From Gammaproteobacteria bacterium (GTDB lineage Bacteria > Pseudomonadota > Gammaproteobacteria > Steroidobacterales > GCA-2729495): a stretch of 64,000 nt of DNA. A model generated the notes under the pieces. The model was not told where the DNA came from. It ran no database searches and saw only the letters and a program-made list of their open reading frames with translations. The position numbers and the translations under genes are program-made. Of the stretch, positions 8,481 to 16,266 are shown one piece after another. The DNA is taken from positions 124,001 through 188,000 of the forward strand of contig JAUHYQ010000005.1 of the NCBI GenBank assembly GCA_030426355.1, read 5' to 3'. Each line of letters starts with the position of its first letter. The stretch's first letter is position 1.

Positions 8481-9368
8481 CTAACCGCTGCTTGGTGAGG
8501 TGTTGCTGGTGGCACCAGGCCGCAGCAGTATAGCGCTGAAGTCGTCCGGTTTGCTGGGCATATCTTTGTGTGCACCTGCCATGCGTTGTGATGTCAGGTG
8601 CCAGAGTTGTGCAAGGCTGTCAGCCACGCTGCCTGTGCGAATAATTTCCACTATCTCGCTCTCGAGCACATTGTCGAATAAGCCATCGCTTGCAATAAGC
8701 AGAGTGTCCTTAGGTGCCAGCGGCAGCCTCGAACCGATTTCGATACGCATATCCGTACTGCCAACGACGTTAGAAATGAGGTTTCTGTCCTCATGATGCA
8801 AAGCTTCTTTTTCGTCCACAAAGCCGGCTTCGAGAGCGAAGCCGACCGGCGAATGCGGGGTGGTTTGCAGTTTCACCAGGCCGCGCTGCCCGCAAAGCCA
8901 GGCTGAAGAGTCACCGATGTGAAAGGTACGTACCTGCTGATCGCGGATTTCTGCGACGACCAGCGTCGTGGAGGTTCCGGTGCCCAGTTCCAGCAATGCT
9001 TTGTTGGCTTTATCAATGCCGTTTAGTATTGCATTGCGCAAAGATGCATCGTCATTTCCGGCCGTTTTCAATTCTGCGCAAACGCTTTCCAGCGCGATTG
9101 CGGATGCTTTCCAGCCGGTAGGCAGACCGCCAACGCCATCTGCCACCATGAGCACCAGTCCGTCGTCTTTCAAAGGTACAAGTGCCGCGGAATCTTCTAC
9201 CGGACTGGTTTTGGTAGGGTCAAGGGCGACGCCTAGTGCAATGTCGCCGGTGGCCGAGCTATAACGGTGAAGTATTAATCTGGTTTCAGCATCGAAACTA
9301 TTGCCGTAGAGCTGCGCCTTCTTGAGGACGCCCCGATCAATAACCGCAGGTTGCTCTTCGTCAGTCAA
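8481..9368 (-). CDS. PP2C-type Ser/Thr protein phosphatase
   Basis: 295 residues. PP2C metal-site motifs occur in order: PVEDSA (57-62), ADGVGG (76-81, Asp77), FHIGDSS (about 153), ASDGLFDN (about 223) and a C-terminal DDFSAI. The enzyme would remove phosphate from Ser/Thr using Mn/Mg. The start is TTG at 9368, because an in-frame stop lies four codons upstream and no ATG follows before conserved sequence. It lies 15 bp after the kinase gene on the same strand, so the pair forms a reversible phosphorylation switch. No FHA-domain or type VI secretion gene is nearby, so its targets are unknown. Confidence 0.9.
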   Translation of the reverse strand: MTDEEQPAVIDRGVLKKAQLYGNSFDAETRLILHRYSSATGDIALGVALDPTKTSPVEDSAALVPLKDDGLVLMVADGVGGLPTGWKASAIALESVCAELKTAGNDDASLRNAILNGIDKANKALLELGTGTSTTLVVAEIRDQQVRTFHIGDSSAWLCGQRGLVKLQTTPHSPVGFALEAGFVDEKEALHHEDRNLISNVVGSTDMRIEIGSRLPLAPKDTLLIASDGLFDNVLESEIVEIIRTGSVADSLAQLWHLTSQRMAGAHKDMPSKPDDFSAILLRPGATSNTSPSSG

Positions 9369-9383
9369 TCTACACTCTCACAC

Positions 9384-10172
9384 CTATAGCAGTTTCGGCT
9401 TGATGGCCTTGAATTCGCGTTCCATCGAGACCGCATTGCGATAGCGATCCTGCGGTCGAAATTCCAGCGCCTTGCGGAGCCAGACGATAGTCCGTCGTCG
9501 CAGCTTACTACGAATTCGCTGATAGCCAGGCATTGGCCATTCGTAAGGGTATTCGGGTAACTCCTTACTGAACAGCTGGTAAATGACCAGTCCCAAAGCA
9601 AAGACGTCGGATTGAAACATAGGCCTGCCCAGCGCCTGTTCCGGTGCCAGATAACCAAGCGTTCCGGAACCTGATGCCCTCACACTGCGCAATGCGATCT
9701 TCGAAAATCCAAAGTCTGTCAGGCGCAATTGATTGCCCGGAAAAATAATAAAGTTTTCCGGCTTTACATCGCAGTGAATAATTTTGTTAGCGTGCGCATG
9801 TGCAATGCCGGCAAGCGCCTGACTGGCAAAGTTCATCGCTGTTTCAGAAGACATGCGCCGCATCATCCTGTCGCCCAGCGTCTCAATGCCGAGTCGCATT
9901 GCAATGACAAAGTGGCCATCAATGAAGCTCGCATTTTGCACCGGCAAAATATTGGGATGTTCCATCTTGGAAGACAGCCTTGCTTCGTGACGAAATTCAT
10001 CCAGAAAGTCGTCTTCCATGATCTCGGGATTGGCGATCTTGAGCGCTACCTTCGTGCCGTGGATGGTGTCATAGGCTTGATAGACATCCGCGCGCGTGCC
10101 GCTGGAGAGGCGCTTCTCGATGCGGTACTTGCCGAGCATCTGGCGGGCTCGAAATTTCTTGGCTGCAGGCAA
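9384..10172 (-). CDS. Hanks-type Ser/Thr protein kinase (catalytic domain only)
   Basis: 262 residues, kinase domain only, with no sensor or membrane segment. Lys45 (VALKIA), the catalytic loop HCDVKPEN (Asp135, Lys137, Asn140), DFG (153-155) and YLAPE are present, so it should be active. Two oddities: the Gly-rich loop is degenerate (LSSGTRADVY keeps only the middle Gly of GxGxxG), and Cys replaces Arg of HRD, making it a non-RD kinase not expected to depend on activation-loop phosphorylation. The start is TTG at 10172, supported by GGAAG upstream; an ATG 11 codons later has no ribosome-binding site. It is first gene of the kinase-phosphatase pair. Confidence 0.9.
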   Translation of the reverse strand: MPAAKKFRARQMLGKYRIEKRLSSGTRADVYQAYDTIHGTKVALKIANPEIMEDDFLDEFRHEARLSSKMEHPNILPVQNASFIDGHFVIAMRLGIETLGDRMMRRMSSETAMNFASQALAGIAHAHANKIIHCDVKPENFIIFPGNQLRLTDFGFSKIALRSVRASGSGTLGYLAPEQALGRPMFQSDVFALGLVIYQLFSKELPEYPYEWPMPGYQRIRSKLRRRTIVWLRKALEFRPQDRYRNAVSMEREFKAIKPKLL

Positions 10173-10333
10173 CGGTGGCTTCCGGCTGACGGTTGTCTTA
10201 TGGGGCGCTGATTCTACGTCAGAGTGGCAGTTTACGTAATAGTCGGGCGGCCCGTTTGGCAGCTTTTTTCCGGCGTTGCATGGAGGATTTTGCCGAAGCT
10301 GGTATTATCCCCGACCCTGATAAACAAGACGCT

Positions 10334-10351
10334 CCAGACGGCATCGTCTGG
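10334..10351. promoter_or_regulatory. Perfect 7-bp inverted repeat in the DAHP synthase leader
   Basis: CCAGACG-GCAT-CGTCTGG lies 27 bp before the DAHP synthase start. It could be an RNA hairpin near the ribosome-binding region or an operator half-site pair. No U-tract follows and I recognise no known operator (it is not a TyrR or TrpR box). Confidence 0.4.
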
Positions 10352-10377
10352 CGGCGAGGCCGGCAGGCATAAAATAA

Positions 10378-11451
10378 ATGAACAGCCAGGTACATAACGT
10401 AAACGTGCTTTCCAAGACAGAATTGCCCACTCCCGATGAAGTGAAGGCCGCTCTGCCGCTGGACGAAGTCACCGAGAAAGCCGTCATAGCGCATCGGCAG
10501 CTTATGAGGGATATTCATGACGGCCGGGATCCGCGCCTTTTTGCGGTGGTGGGGCCATGCTCCATCCACGATATTGACGCCGCGCTCGAGTACGCTGGCC
10601 GGCTGAAAAAACTGGCCGATGAAATCGCCGACACCATTGTGGTGGTGATGCGAGTCTACTTCGAGAAGCCGCGCACAACCGTTGGCTGGAAAGGGTTGAT
10701 TAACGACCCTGATATGGATGACTCCTTCAATGTCGAGCGTGGCATCTATCAGGCGCGCGAATTATTGCTCAAGCTGGCGAAAATGGGGCTGCCGACGGCA
10801 ACAGAGGCGCTGGATCCGATCATGCCGCAATACATTGGCGAGCTGATTTCGTGGACGGCCATCGGCGCCCGCACCACAGAGTCGCAGACCCATCGCGAGA
10901 TGGCGAGCGGGTTGTCAACGCCGGTCGGATTCAAGAACGGTACGGACGGTTCGCTGGATGTGGCAATCAATGCCTTAAAGTCGGCGCAGCAACCGCACCA
11001 TTTTCTGGGCATTAATCAGGAAGGCCGCATTGCCGTATTTCAGACTCGCGGTAACGCTCACGGCCACGTGGTATTGCGCGGTGGCGGCGGGCGGCCGAAT
11101 TACGATTCGGTAAGTATCGCGTTGTGTGAAAAGGAACTTGAAAAGGCCGGGTTACCTAAACGAATTGTGGTGGATTGCAGCCATGCCAACTCGAATAAAG
11201 ATCACAATCTGCAGCCTCTGGTGGCGCGCGATTGTGTGGACCAGATCGTAAATGGCAACCACTCAATCATCGGGTTAATGCTCGAAAGTAATCTGCACGC
11301 GGGCAACCAGAAAATTACCGAGGATCGGTCGCAGATGCAGTATGGCGTGTCGGTGACCGATGCCTGCATAGACTGGGAGACCACCGAGGCCACGCTGCGC
11401 GAGGCTCACCAGCATTTGTTGCCGGTCATTCAGGGGCGTAAGTCGGCCTGA
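10378..11451 (+). CDS. aroG: 3-deoxy-7-phosphoheptulonate (DAHP) synthase, type I
   Basis: 357 residues, the usual length for AroF/AroG/AroH. It condenses phosphoenolpyruvate with erythrose 4-phosphate, the first step to aromatic amino acids. Family signatures include VVGPCSIHD, MRVYFEKPRTTVGWKG, GARTTESQTHRE and VDCSHANSNKDH, which hold substrate- and metal-binding residues (the Cys of GPCSIHD among them). The N-terminal extension that carries feedback regulation in this subfamily is present, but which amino acid inhibits it cannot be told, so the symbol is generic. It diverges from the kinase gene with about 200 bp between them. The enzyme call is very secure. Confidence 0.95.
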   Translation: MNSQVHNVNVLSKTELPTPDEVKAALPLDEVTEKAVIAHRQLMRDIHDGRDPRLFAVVGPCSIHDIDAALEYAGRLKKLADEIADTIVVVMRVYFEKPRTTVGWKGLINDPDMDDSFNVERGIYQARELLLKLAKMGLPTATEALDPIMPQYIGELISWTAIGARTTESQTHREMASGLSTPVGFKNGTDGSLDVAINALKSAQQPHHFLGINQEGRIAVFQTRGNAHGHVVLRGGGGRPNYDSVSIALCEKELEKAGLPKRIVVDCSHANSNKDHNLQPLVARDCVDQIVNGNHSIIGLMLESNLHAGNQKITEDRSQMQYGVSVTDACIDWETTEATLREAHQHLLPVIQGRKSA

Positions 11452-11513
11452 GTTCAGCTGGTGCGACCATCGGTGGTACCCTGTTACCAGACTTGTTTGG
11501 AGGGGGTTAAATC

Positions 11514-12668
11514 ATGAGTTGTATTTCCGAAAATCGCATTCCTGCGTTACTGGCCTGTTCCATGCTGATTGCCCTGTCCGGCTGCGAGCAGCCGACGTCG
11601 GACACTGAAGTGGACGTGGTCTCTGGAGCCAGCCCGATGCTGGAGATGCTGGGCGAGGAACTTCCGGTTCGACAGGTACCTAACGTGCCGCCCTCGGCCG
11701 AAGCCTACTACGCCCCCGACAACTATCACTTTATTGTGCAAACCATGGATCCTGATGCGCAGCATCCTGAGGATCGCGACGCCGGACCCCTGACATACAT
11801 TTACACTGACGATGGCACAGTTGCGCGCCGTATCAATGATCGAGGTCAGGATGCCTGTTCATGGGTCTTCCCCGATCAGAAACGCATACTCTGGACGTCA
11901 ACGCGCGACAACATGGACATGCCGTTAGGCGATTGGTCCGACCCGAATAATTATCCTCAGGGCGCCGAGCTATACACGTCTGATCTTTACGGCAAAGACA
12001 TCAAGCGCCTTACCAATAACGAGTATTATGAAGCCGAAGTGTCCATTTCTCCGGACGGGCAGTGGATCGTTTTTGTGCGCGAGATTAACGGCAACATAGA
12101 CTTGTGGCGCATGCGCACCGATGGCAGCGACGAGCAGCAAATTACGTACACCACTGACTGGCAGCCCGGCGCCCCCATTTACATGGCCGATAGCCAGACC
12201 ATCATGTTCCAGGCCTGGCGACGTGAGTCGGTCGGTAAGGACGAACCGACACCAATGACTGTCTTTACCATCAACCACGACGGCACCAATCTGAAGCAGC
12301 GTACCTTTGATAACGGCATGTATTGGGGGCCGGCGCCCATTGCGGATGGTCGCCACTATCTCTACACATCTATCATCGAGGGTGGCAACCATGAGCTGTT
12401 TGTCGGCGATCTCGCCGGTGACGAGCCCATACGCCTGACCTGGCGCACCGGCTTCGACGGCATGAAGTCTATCTCGCATGACGGCCAGAAAATGCTGTTC
12501 TCACGCGCCACCGACGAAGGTCCGGAGCTTTATGTGCACGTGATGGATTTGTCGTCGCTCAACATGGGGCCCGAAAACTATAAGGGTATCCCCGAAACTC
12601 CCGTGCCGGACGATGCAGTGATCGTGGATAACTTCACGACCTTCGCATGCAAATGGTCGCAGTGCTGA
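11514..12668 (+). CDS. TolB-like beta-propeller lipoprotein
   Basis: 384 residues, starting at ATG 11514 behind a strong GGAGGGGG site. A signal peptide ends in the lipobox ALSGC, so the mature protein is lipid-anchored. The rest consists of PD40/TolB-type propeller repeats: VSISPDGQWIVFVREINGN, SISHDGQKMLFSRATDEG, and similar units with the SPDG..I.F pattern. Proteins of this fold often act as periplasmic scaffolds; no enzymatic site is visible. It has no clear operon partner. A related propeller occurs inside the di-haem lipoprotein at 54400. Confidence 0.8.
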   Translation: MSCISENRIPALLACSMLIALSGCEQPTSDTEVDVVSGASPMLEMLGEELPVRQVPNVPPSAEAYYAPDNYHFIVQTMDPDAQHPEDRDAGPLTYIYTDDGTVARRINDRGQDACSWVFPDQKRILWTSTRDNMDMPLGDWSDPNNYPQGAELYTSDLYGKDIKRLTNNEYYEAEVSISPDGQWIVFVREINGNIDLWRMRTDGSDEQQITYTTDWQPGAPIYMADSQTIMFQAWRRESVGKDEPTPMTVFTINHDGTNLKQRTFDNGMYWGPAPIADGRHYLYTSIIEGGNHELFVGDLAGDEPIRLTWRTGFDGMKSISHDGQKMLFSRATDEGPELYVHVMDLSSLNMGPENYKGIPETPVPDDAVIVDNFTTFACKWSQC

Positions 12669-12692
12669 TAAATTCCTTTTGATGAAGAACGC

Positions 12693-13601
12693 CTAGGCGT
12701 TCCGAAACAACAGCAGGATCAGAATGCCGGCTACGATTACGGTTATGCCGACAAATTCCATGCGTGTGGTCTTTTCGTTGAATATCAGTGCCGAGGCGAT
12801 TAAGGAAAACACCAGTTCGATTTGCCCAAGCGCTCTCACGTACCCTGCGTTTTGCAGGGTCATGGCGGTAAACCAGCCGACTGACGCAATCATGCCGGCC
12901 AGGCCGACGAGAGCCGCTATCCGCCAGTTAGCCATCAGCATTTTCATCTGGCCCGGTTCTTTTACACGGAGATAGGCCGCTACTACCAGAGTTTGCAGCG
13001 TGAGCACCGCCAGCAAGGTGAAGGCCGCCTGAATCGCATAGCCACCTTGGAGCGACAGGCTGGCGCCGCGAAAACAGATGGCGGACACGCCGAAGCCCAA
13101 TCCCGCGCAGATGCCAAGCAATGCCGGCCGGGTGGTTAGCGAGCCCAGTATTTTCAGCACCCCGGCCTCGTGTCTTGCGCCGGAGATAATGACCATGCCG
13201 ACCAGGCCCATACATATCCCGATCATCGCCCCGGCCGACACACTGTCTCCCAGTATTACAAGACCCAGGACCGCCGCCTGAATGCTTTCGGTTTTCGAGA
13301 AGGCGGTGCCGACAAAAAAATTGCGGTGCGAGTAGAGTGCCACCAGCGTTGCGGCACCGAACACCTGCGCCAGAGCGCCGCTTGCAGCGAACAAAATAAA
13401 TTTGAGATTAGGTTCAGGCAGTGTGTAACCAAAGCCGTAGCGCAATGCGATTACGTACACCAGTGCGAAGGGCAGTGCATAAAAAAAGCGCGCTTGAGTC
13501 GCACCACCGGTGCTCAGCTTGCCCGTCAGGTGTTTTTGCAGCGCGCCCCGAATGTTTTGACTGAAAGCCGCAACGAGCGTTATGGGGATCCAGAGTTCCA
13601 A
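12693..13601 (-). CDS. DMT-superfamily (EamA-like) permease
   Basis: 302 residues with about ten hydrophobic segments, the drug/metabolite transporter layout; two similar halves can be seen. The only plausible start is TTG at 13601, four bases past the purU stop, with no Shine-Dalgarno sequence, so translation probably depends on coupling to purU. The substrate is unknown. Export or uptake of an amino acid or metabolite linked to one-carbon metabolism is possible but is only context. Confidence 0.8.
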   Translation of the reverse strand: MELWIPITLVAAFSQNIRGALQKHLTGKLSTGGATQARFFYALPFALVYVIALRYGFGYTLPEPNLKFILFAASGALAQVFGAATLVALYSHRNFFVGTAFSKTESIQAAVLGLVILGDSVSAGAMIGICMGLVGMVIISGARHEAGVLKILGSLTTRPALLGICAGLGFGVSAICFRGASLSLQGGYAIQAAFTLLAVLTLQTLVVAAYLRVKEPGQMKMLMANWRIAALVGLAGMIASVGWFTAMTLQNAGYVRALGQIELVFSLIASALIFNEKTTRMEFVGITVIVAGILILLLFRNA

Positions 13602-13605
13602 GCGT

Positions 13606-14469
13606 TCAACGGAACACGACGGTGCGTGAGCCGTTCAGAAAAACCCGGTGCTCAATGTGATATTTGACTGCACGAGCCAGCGTAATGGCTTCGACATCGC
13701 GACCCACGGCCGCGAGGTCTGACGGCAAGTAGGTGTGATCAACGCGTTCCACGGTCTGCTCGATAATCGGCCCCTCGTCCAGATCGCAGTTCACGTAATG
13801 TGCCGTGGCGCCGATGAGCTTGACGCCGCGTTCATGCGCCTTGTGATACGGGCGTGCCCCTTTAAAGCCGGGCAGAAACGAGTGATGGATATTAATCGCA
13901 CGGCCGCTGAGATCGTCGCAAAGTTTTTCTGACAGTATCTGCATATAACGCGCAAGTACCAGCAGGTCTGCGCCGGTATCGGCCAGAATCTCCAGCAAAC
14001 GATCCTCGGCTGCGGGTTTGGTCTTTGGCGTGACGGGCACATAATGGAACGGAACTTTGTGCCACTCGGACAATGAGCGCAGGTCTTCGTGATTGGACAC
14101 TATTGCCGGAATTTCCATTGCCAGCCCGCCGGTGCGGTAACGATAGAGCAGGTCATTGAGGCAATGGTCGTGTTTTGAAACCATGATGACGACGCGGGGT
14201 TTTCGCCCGGCATCGTGCACGTCCCATTGCATCTGGAATTTTTCACTGATGCGCCTGAACCCTTGCCGGAAAACGTCCTCCGACCAGCTACCCCCGTTCA
14301 GGCTAAAGCGCGTGCGGGAAAAAAACATGCCCGTATCGCGGTCGCCGAAATGCGCGGACTCCTCTACAAAGAAGTTCTGATCACGCAAATAACCCGCTAC
14401 CGCAGCCACAATGCCGACCGTGTCAGGGCACGTGATGGTGAGGATATAGCTGTTGTCGGTCGGGCTCAT
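13606..14469 (-). CDS. purU: Formyltetrahydrofolate deformylase PurU
   Basis: 287 residues, the normal length. It hydrolyses 10-formyl-THF to formate and THF, balancing one-carbon pools. An N-terminal ACT domain (ITCPDTVGIVAAVAGYL, about 12-28) precedes a formyltransferase-fold domain with HHSFLPGFKGARPYHKA and the catalytic-type Asn-His-Asp set (INIHHSFLPG; ATAHYVNCDLDEGPII). It is followed four bases later by the DMT permease and preceded by the kamA-like gene on the same strand. Confidence 0.95.
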   Translation of the reverse strand: MSPTDNSYILTITCPDTVGIVAAVAGYLRDQNFFVEESAHFGDRDTGMFFSRTRFSLNGGSWSEDVFRQGFRRISEKFQMQWDVHDAGRKPRVVIMVSKHDHCLNDLLYRYRTGGLAMEIPAIVSNHEDLRSLSEWHKVPFHYVPVTPKTKPAAEDRLLEILADTGADLLVLARYMQILSEKLCDDLSGRAINIHHSFLPGFKGARPYHKAHERGVKLIGATAHYVNCDLDEGPIIEQTVERVDHTYLPSDLAAVGRDVEAITLARAVKYHIEHRVFLNGSRTVVFR

Positions 14470-14572
14470 GCGGGGTGCCTCAATCTGTCAGATTTGAGCG
14501 TGATTATAGTTTGAATGAATGCCCTGCGTATTGCCTCTACGCGTATCAGTTTTTATCAGAGGATGCGCGTTC

Positions 14573-15664
14573 CTACTCGAAATACGGGTGCCTGACGCCG
14601 GACGGATCAGTAATTACCACACCGCTGTCGTCATTGATAACCGATGCCGCATTAACGGGTACTTTCCCGAACCCGCCCGGTATATCCAGCACGTATTCCG
14701 GCAGGCACAGTCCTGAAAGTCGACCTCGTAGTTCACGCATCAGCGCCTGACCGGTGGCTATGCTAGTGCGAAAATGAGCCGTGCCGGCGGCGCGATCACA
14801 ATGATGCAGATAGTAGGGTTTGATGCGATTTTCGACCAGTTTGCGGAATAGCTGCTCCAGCGTGTCGGCATTGTCGTTGACACCTTTTAGCAGCACCGAT
14901 TGACTCAGCACGGTAATGCCGCTGTCAATCATCAATGCGCAGGCATTGAGGCAGTCGGCCGTTAGTTCGCGCGGGTGATTGGTGTGCATCAATACATAAA
15001 CGGGTTTTGCCAGGCTCAGGCTATTAACCAGCGTTGCATTGATTCGTGCAGGATCCGCAATCGGCAAGCGAGTGTGAATACGTATGACGCGTACATGCTC
15101 TATGCGCTCTAATTCGCGCAGCAGCTCGCTCATCCGGCGCGGAGATAACAAAAATGGGTCGCCACCCGACAGGATCACTTCCCATATTTCCTTGTGGTTT
15201 CGTATATATGCCAGCGCCGCATCCAGTTCGGCCTGACTGAGTGCGGCGGCTTCGTTTGAGCCCACTGTTTCACGCCGGAAACAAAATCGACAGTAGACCG
15301 CGCAAACGCGCACGGGCAGTAACAGCAGTCGATCTGGATAGCGATGGATGATCCCCTTGACGGGCGAGTGCGCCGCATCCCCGATGGGGTCGGGCACAGC
15401 CAGAGGGTCAGCTGACAGTTCACGCACATCCGGAACGAATTGCAGTGCCAACGGATCATTGGCATCGTGCCGATCAATCAGGTCCGCCAGCGGCCGCGTT
15501 ATCGATACGCTGAAGCGCTCGGCGACCGGGCGCAACTCATCGGCCATTGCTGCATCGATCAGTCGCTCGTTCGCCAGAGCTTCCAGGTCCATTAGCGGCT
15601 TAGGCCGGGGGATAATTCGAGCCCCCTTCCTGCGCGTCAGTGTCGCGTTGTTGCGTGGTGCCAT
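14573..15664 (-). CDS. KamA-family radical SAM lysine 2,3-aminomutase-like enzyme
   Basis: The start chosen is ATG 15664, after AGGAGA; a longer frame upstream lacks a ribosome-binding site. The product is 363 aa. The radical SAM cluster is C121-x3-C125-x2-C128 (CAVYCRFC). The PLP lysine is Lys334 in PGGFGK, and Asp290 and Asp327 have the same spacing to it as the lysine-binding Asp293 and Asp330 to Lys337 in clostridial lysine 2,3-aminomutase. It could therefore isomerise L-lysine to beta-lysine. EpmB, which makes beta-lysine for EF-P, belongs to the same family, but no epmA or efp gene is adjacent. The family is secure; free-lysine versus EF-P role is open. Confidence 0.88.
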   Translation of the reverse strand: MAPRNNATLTRRKGARIIPRPKPLMDLEALANERLIDAAMADELRPVAERFSVSITRPLADLIDRHDANDPLALQFVPDVRELSADPLAVPDPIGDAAHSPVKGIIHRYPDRLLLLPVRVCAVYCRFCFRRETVGSNEAAALSQAELDAALAYIRNHKEIWEVILSGGDPFLLSPRRMSELLRELERIEHVRVIRIHTRLPIADPARINATLVNSLSLAKPVYVLMHTNHPRELTADCLNACALMIDSGITVLSQSVLLKGVNDNADTLEQLFRKLVENRIKPYYLHHCDRAAGTAHFRTSIATGQALMRELRGRLSGLCLPEYVLDIPGGFGKVPVNAASVINDDSGVVITDPSGVRHPYFE

Positions 15665-15803
15665 CAGTTGTCTCCTGAGCCTATGTTGGGGCGTAACCTC
15701 AGGTGGAGCAAGGTCTGTAGCGCGATCTGTTGGCGCAACCCTTAACCGGGGTACATACCGGGTCGAGATAGGCATGCCATTGGTTTCTGGTAGGATTTTG
15801 TTC

Positions 15804-16202
15804 ATGAGTAGCCATTTCGGACACGTGCGAAAAATCGCCCTGCGGCTGGCCGCTGCTGCGCTTTTGTTCAATGCGCTGGTTCCGGCAGGCTTTATGCTGC
15901 ACCCGACCGGTGGTGCAGGCCTGACCGTTGTGCTGTGCCCCGATCAGGGCGCGTTGCCAGGATATTCAGCAGAACAACGACACTCGTCCGGCATCCTGGA
16001 TCATTTATCCGTGCTGAGTCAGATCGGCGATGAAAGTACCTGTTCGTTCTCTCTGGTTGCTGGTCCGTTGCTCGGCACGACAGTGCAGAATGTACAGCGG
16101 CGGGATCTCGTGTCTGCCGCGGTTCCGGCTATTCAAATTGCCTTTCGTCCGCAAATCCGCCGCAGTTTGTTCCCGGTTCGTGGTCCGCCGGGCATCTCCT
16201 GA
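15804..16202 (+). CDS. Small secreted DUF2946-like protein of the copper locus
   Basis: 132 residues starting at ATG 15804, with TAGGA eight bases upstream; a longer reading frame in this phase is only the antisense of the kamA-like gene. It has an N-terminal hydrophobic signal (LRLAAAALLFNALVPAGFM) and two cysteines in a VVLCPDQG and STCSF setting. This resembles small DUF2946 proteins found next to TonB receptors and copper genes. It lies 64 bp upstream of a TonB receptor in the same direction. Metal binding is inferred from context, and the DUF assignment is from memory of the pattern. Confidence 0.65.
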   Translation: MSSHFGHVRKIALRLAAAALLFNALVPAGFMLHPTGGAGLTVVLCPDQGALPGYSAEQRHSSGILDHLSVLSQIGDESTCSFSLVAGPLLGTTVQNVQRRDLVSAAVPAIQIAFRPQIRRSLFPVRGPPGIS

Positions 16203-16266
16203 AATCAATATTCCTTATTTTTGATTTGGGTGCCTGCCATCGTGCAGGCGTCTTGGAGACAAGTTA

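Noticed and set aside
10219-10569. 116-codon minus-strand frame over the DAHP synthase start
   Set aside because: It overlaps the conserved N-terminus of that enzyme and has no recognisable features.
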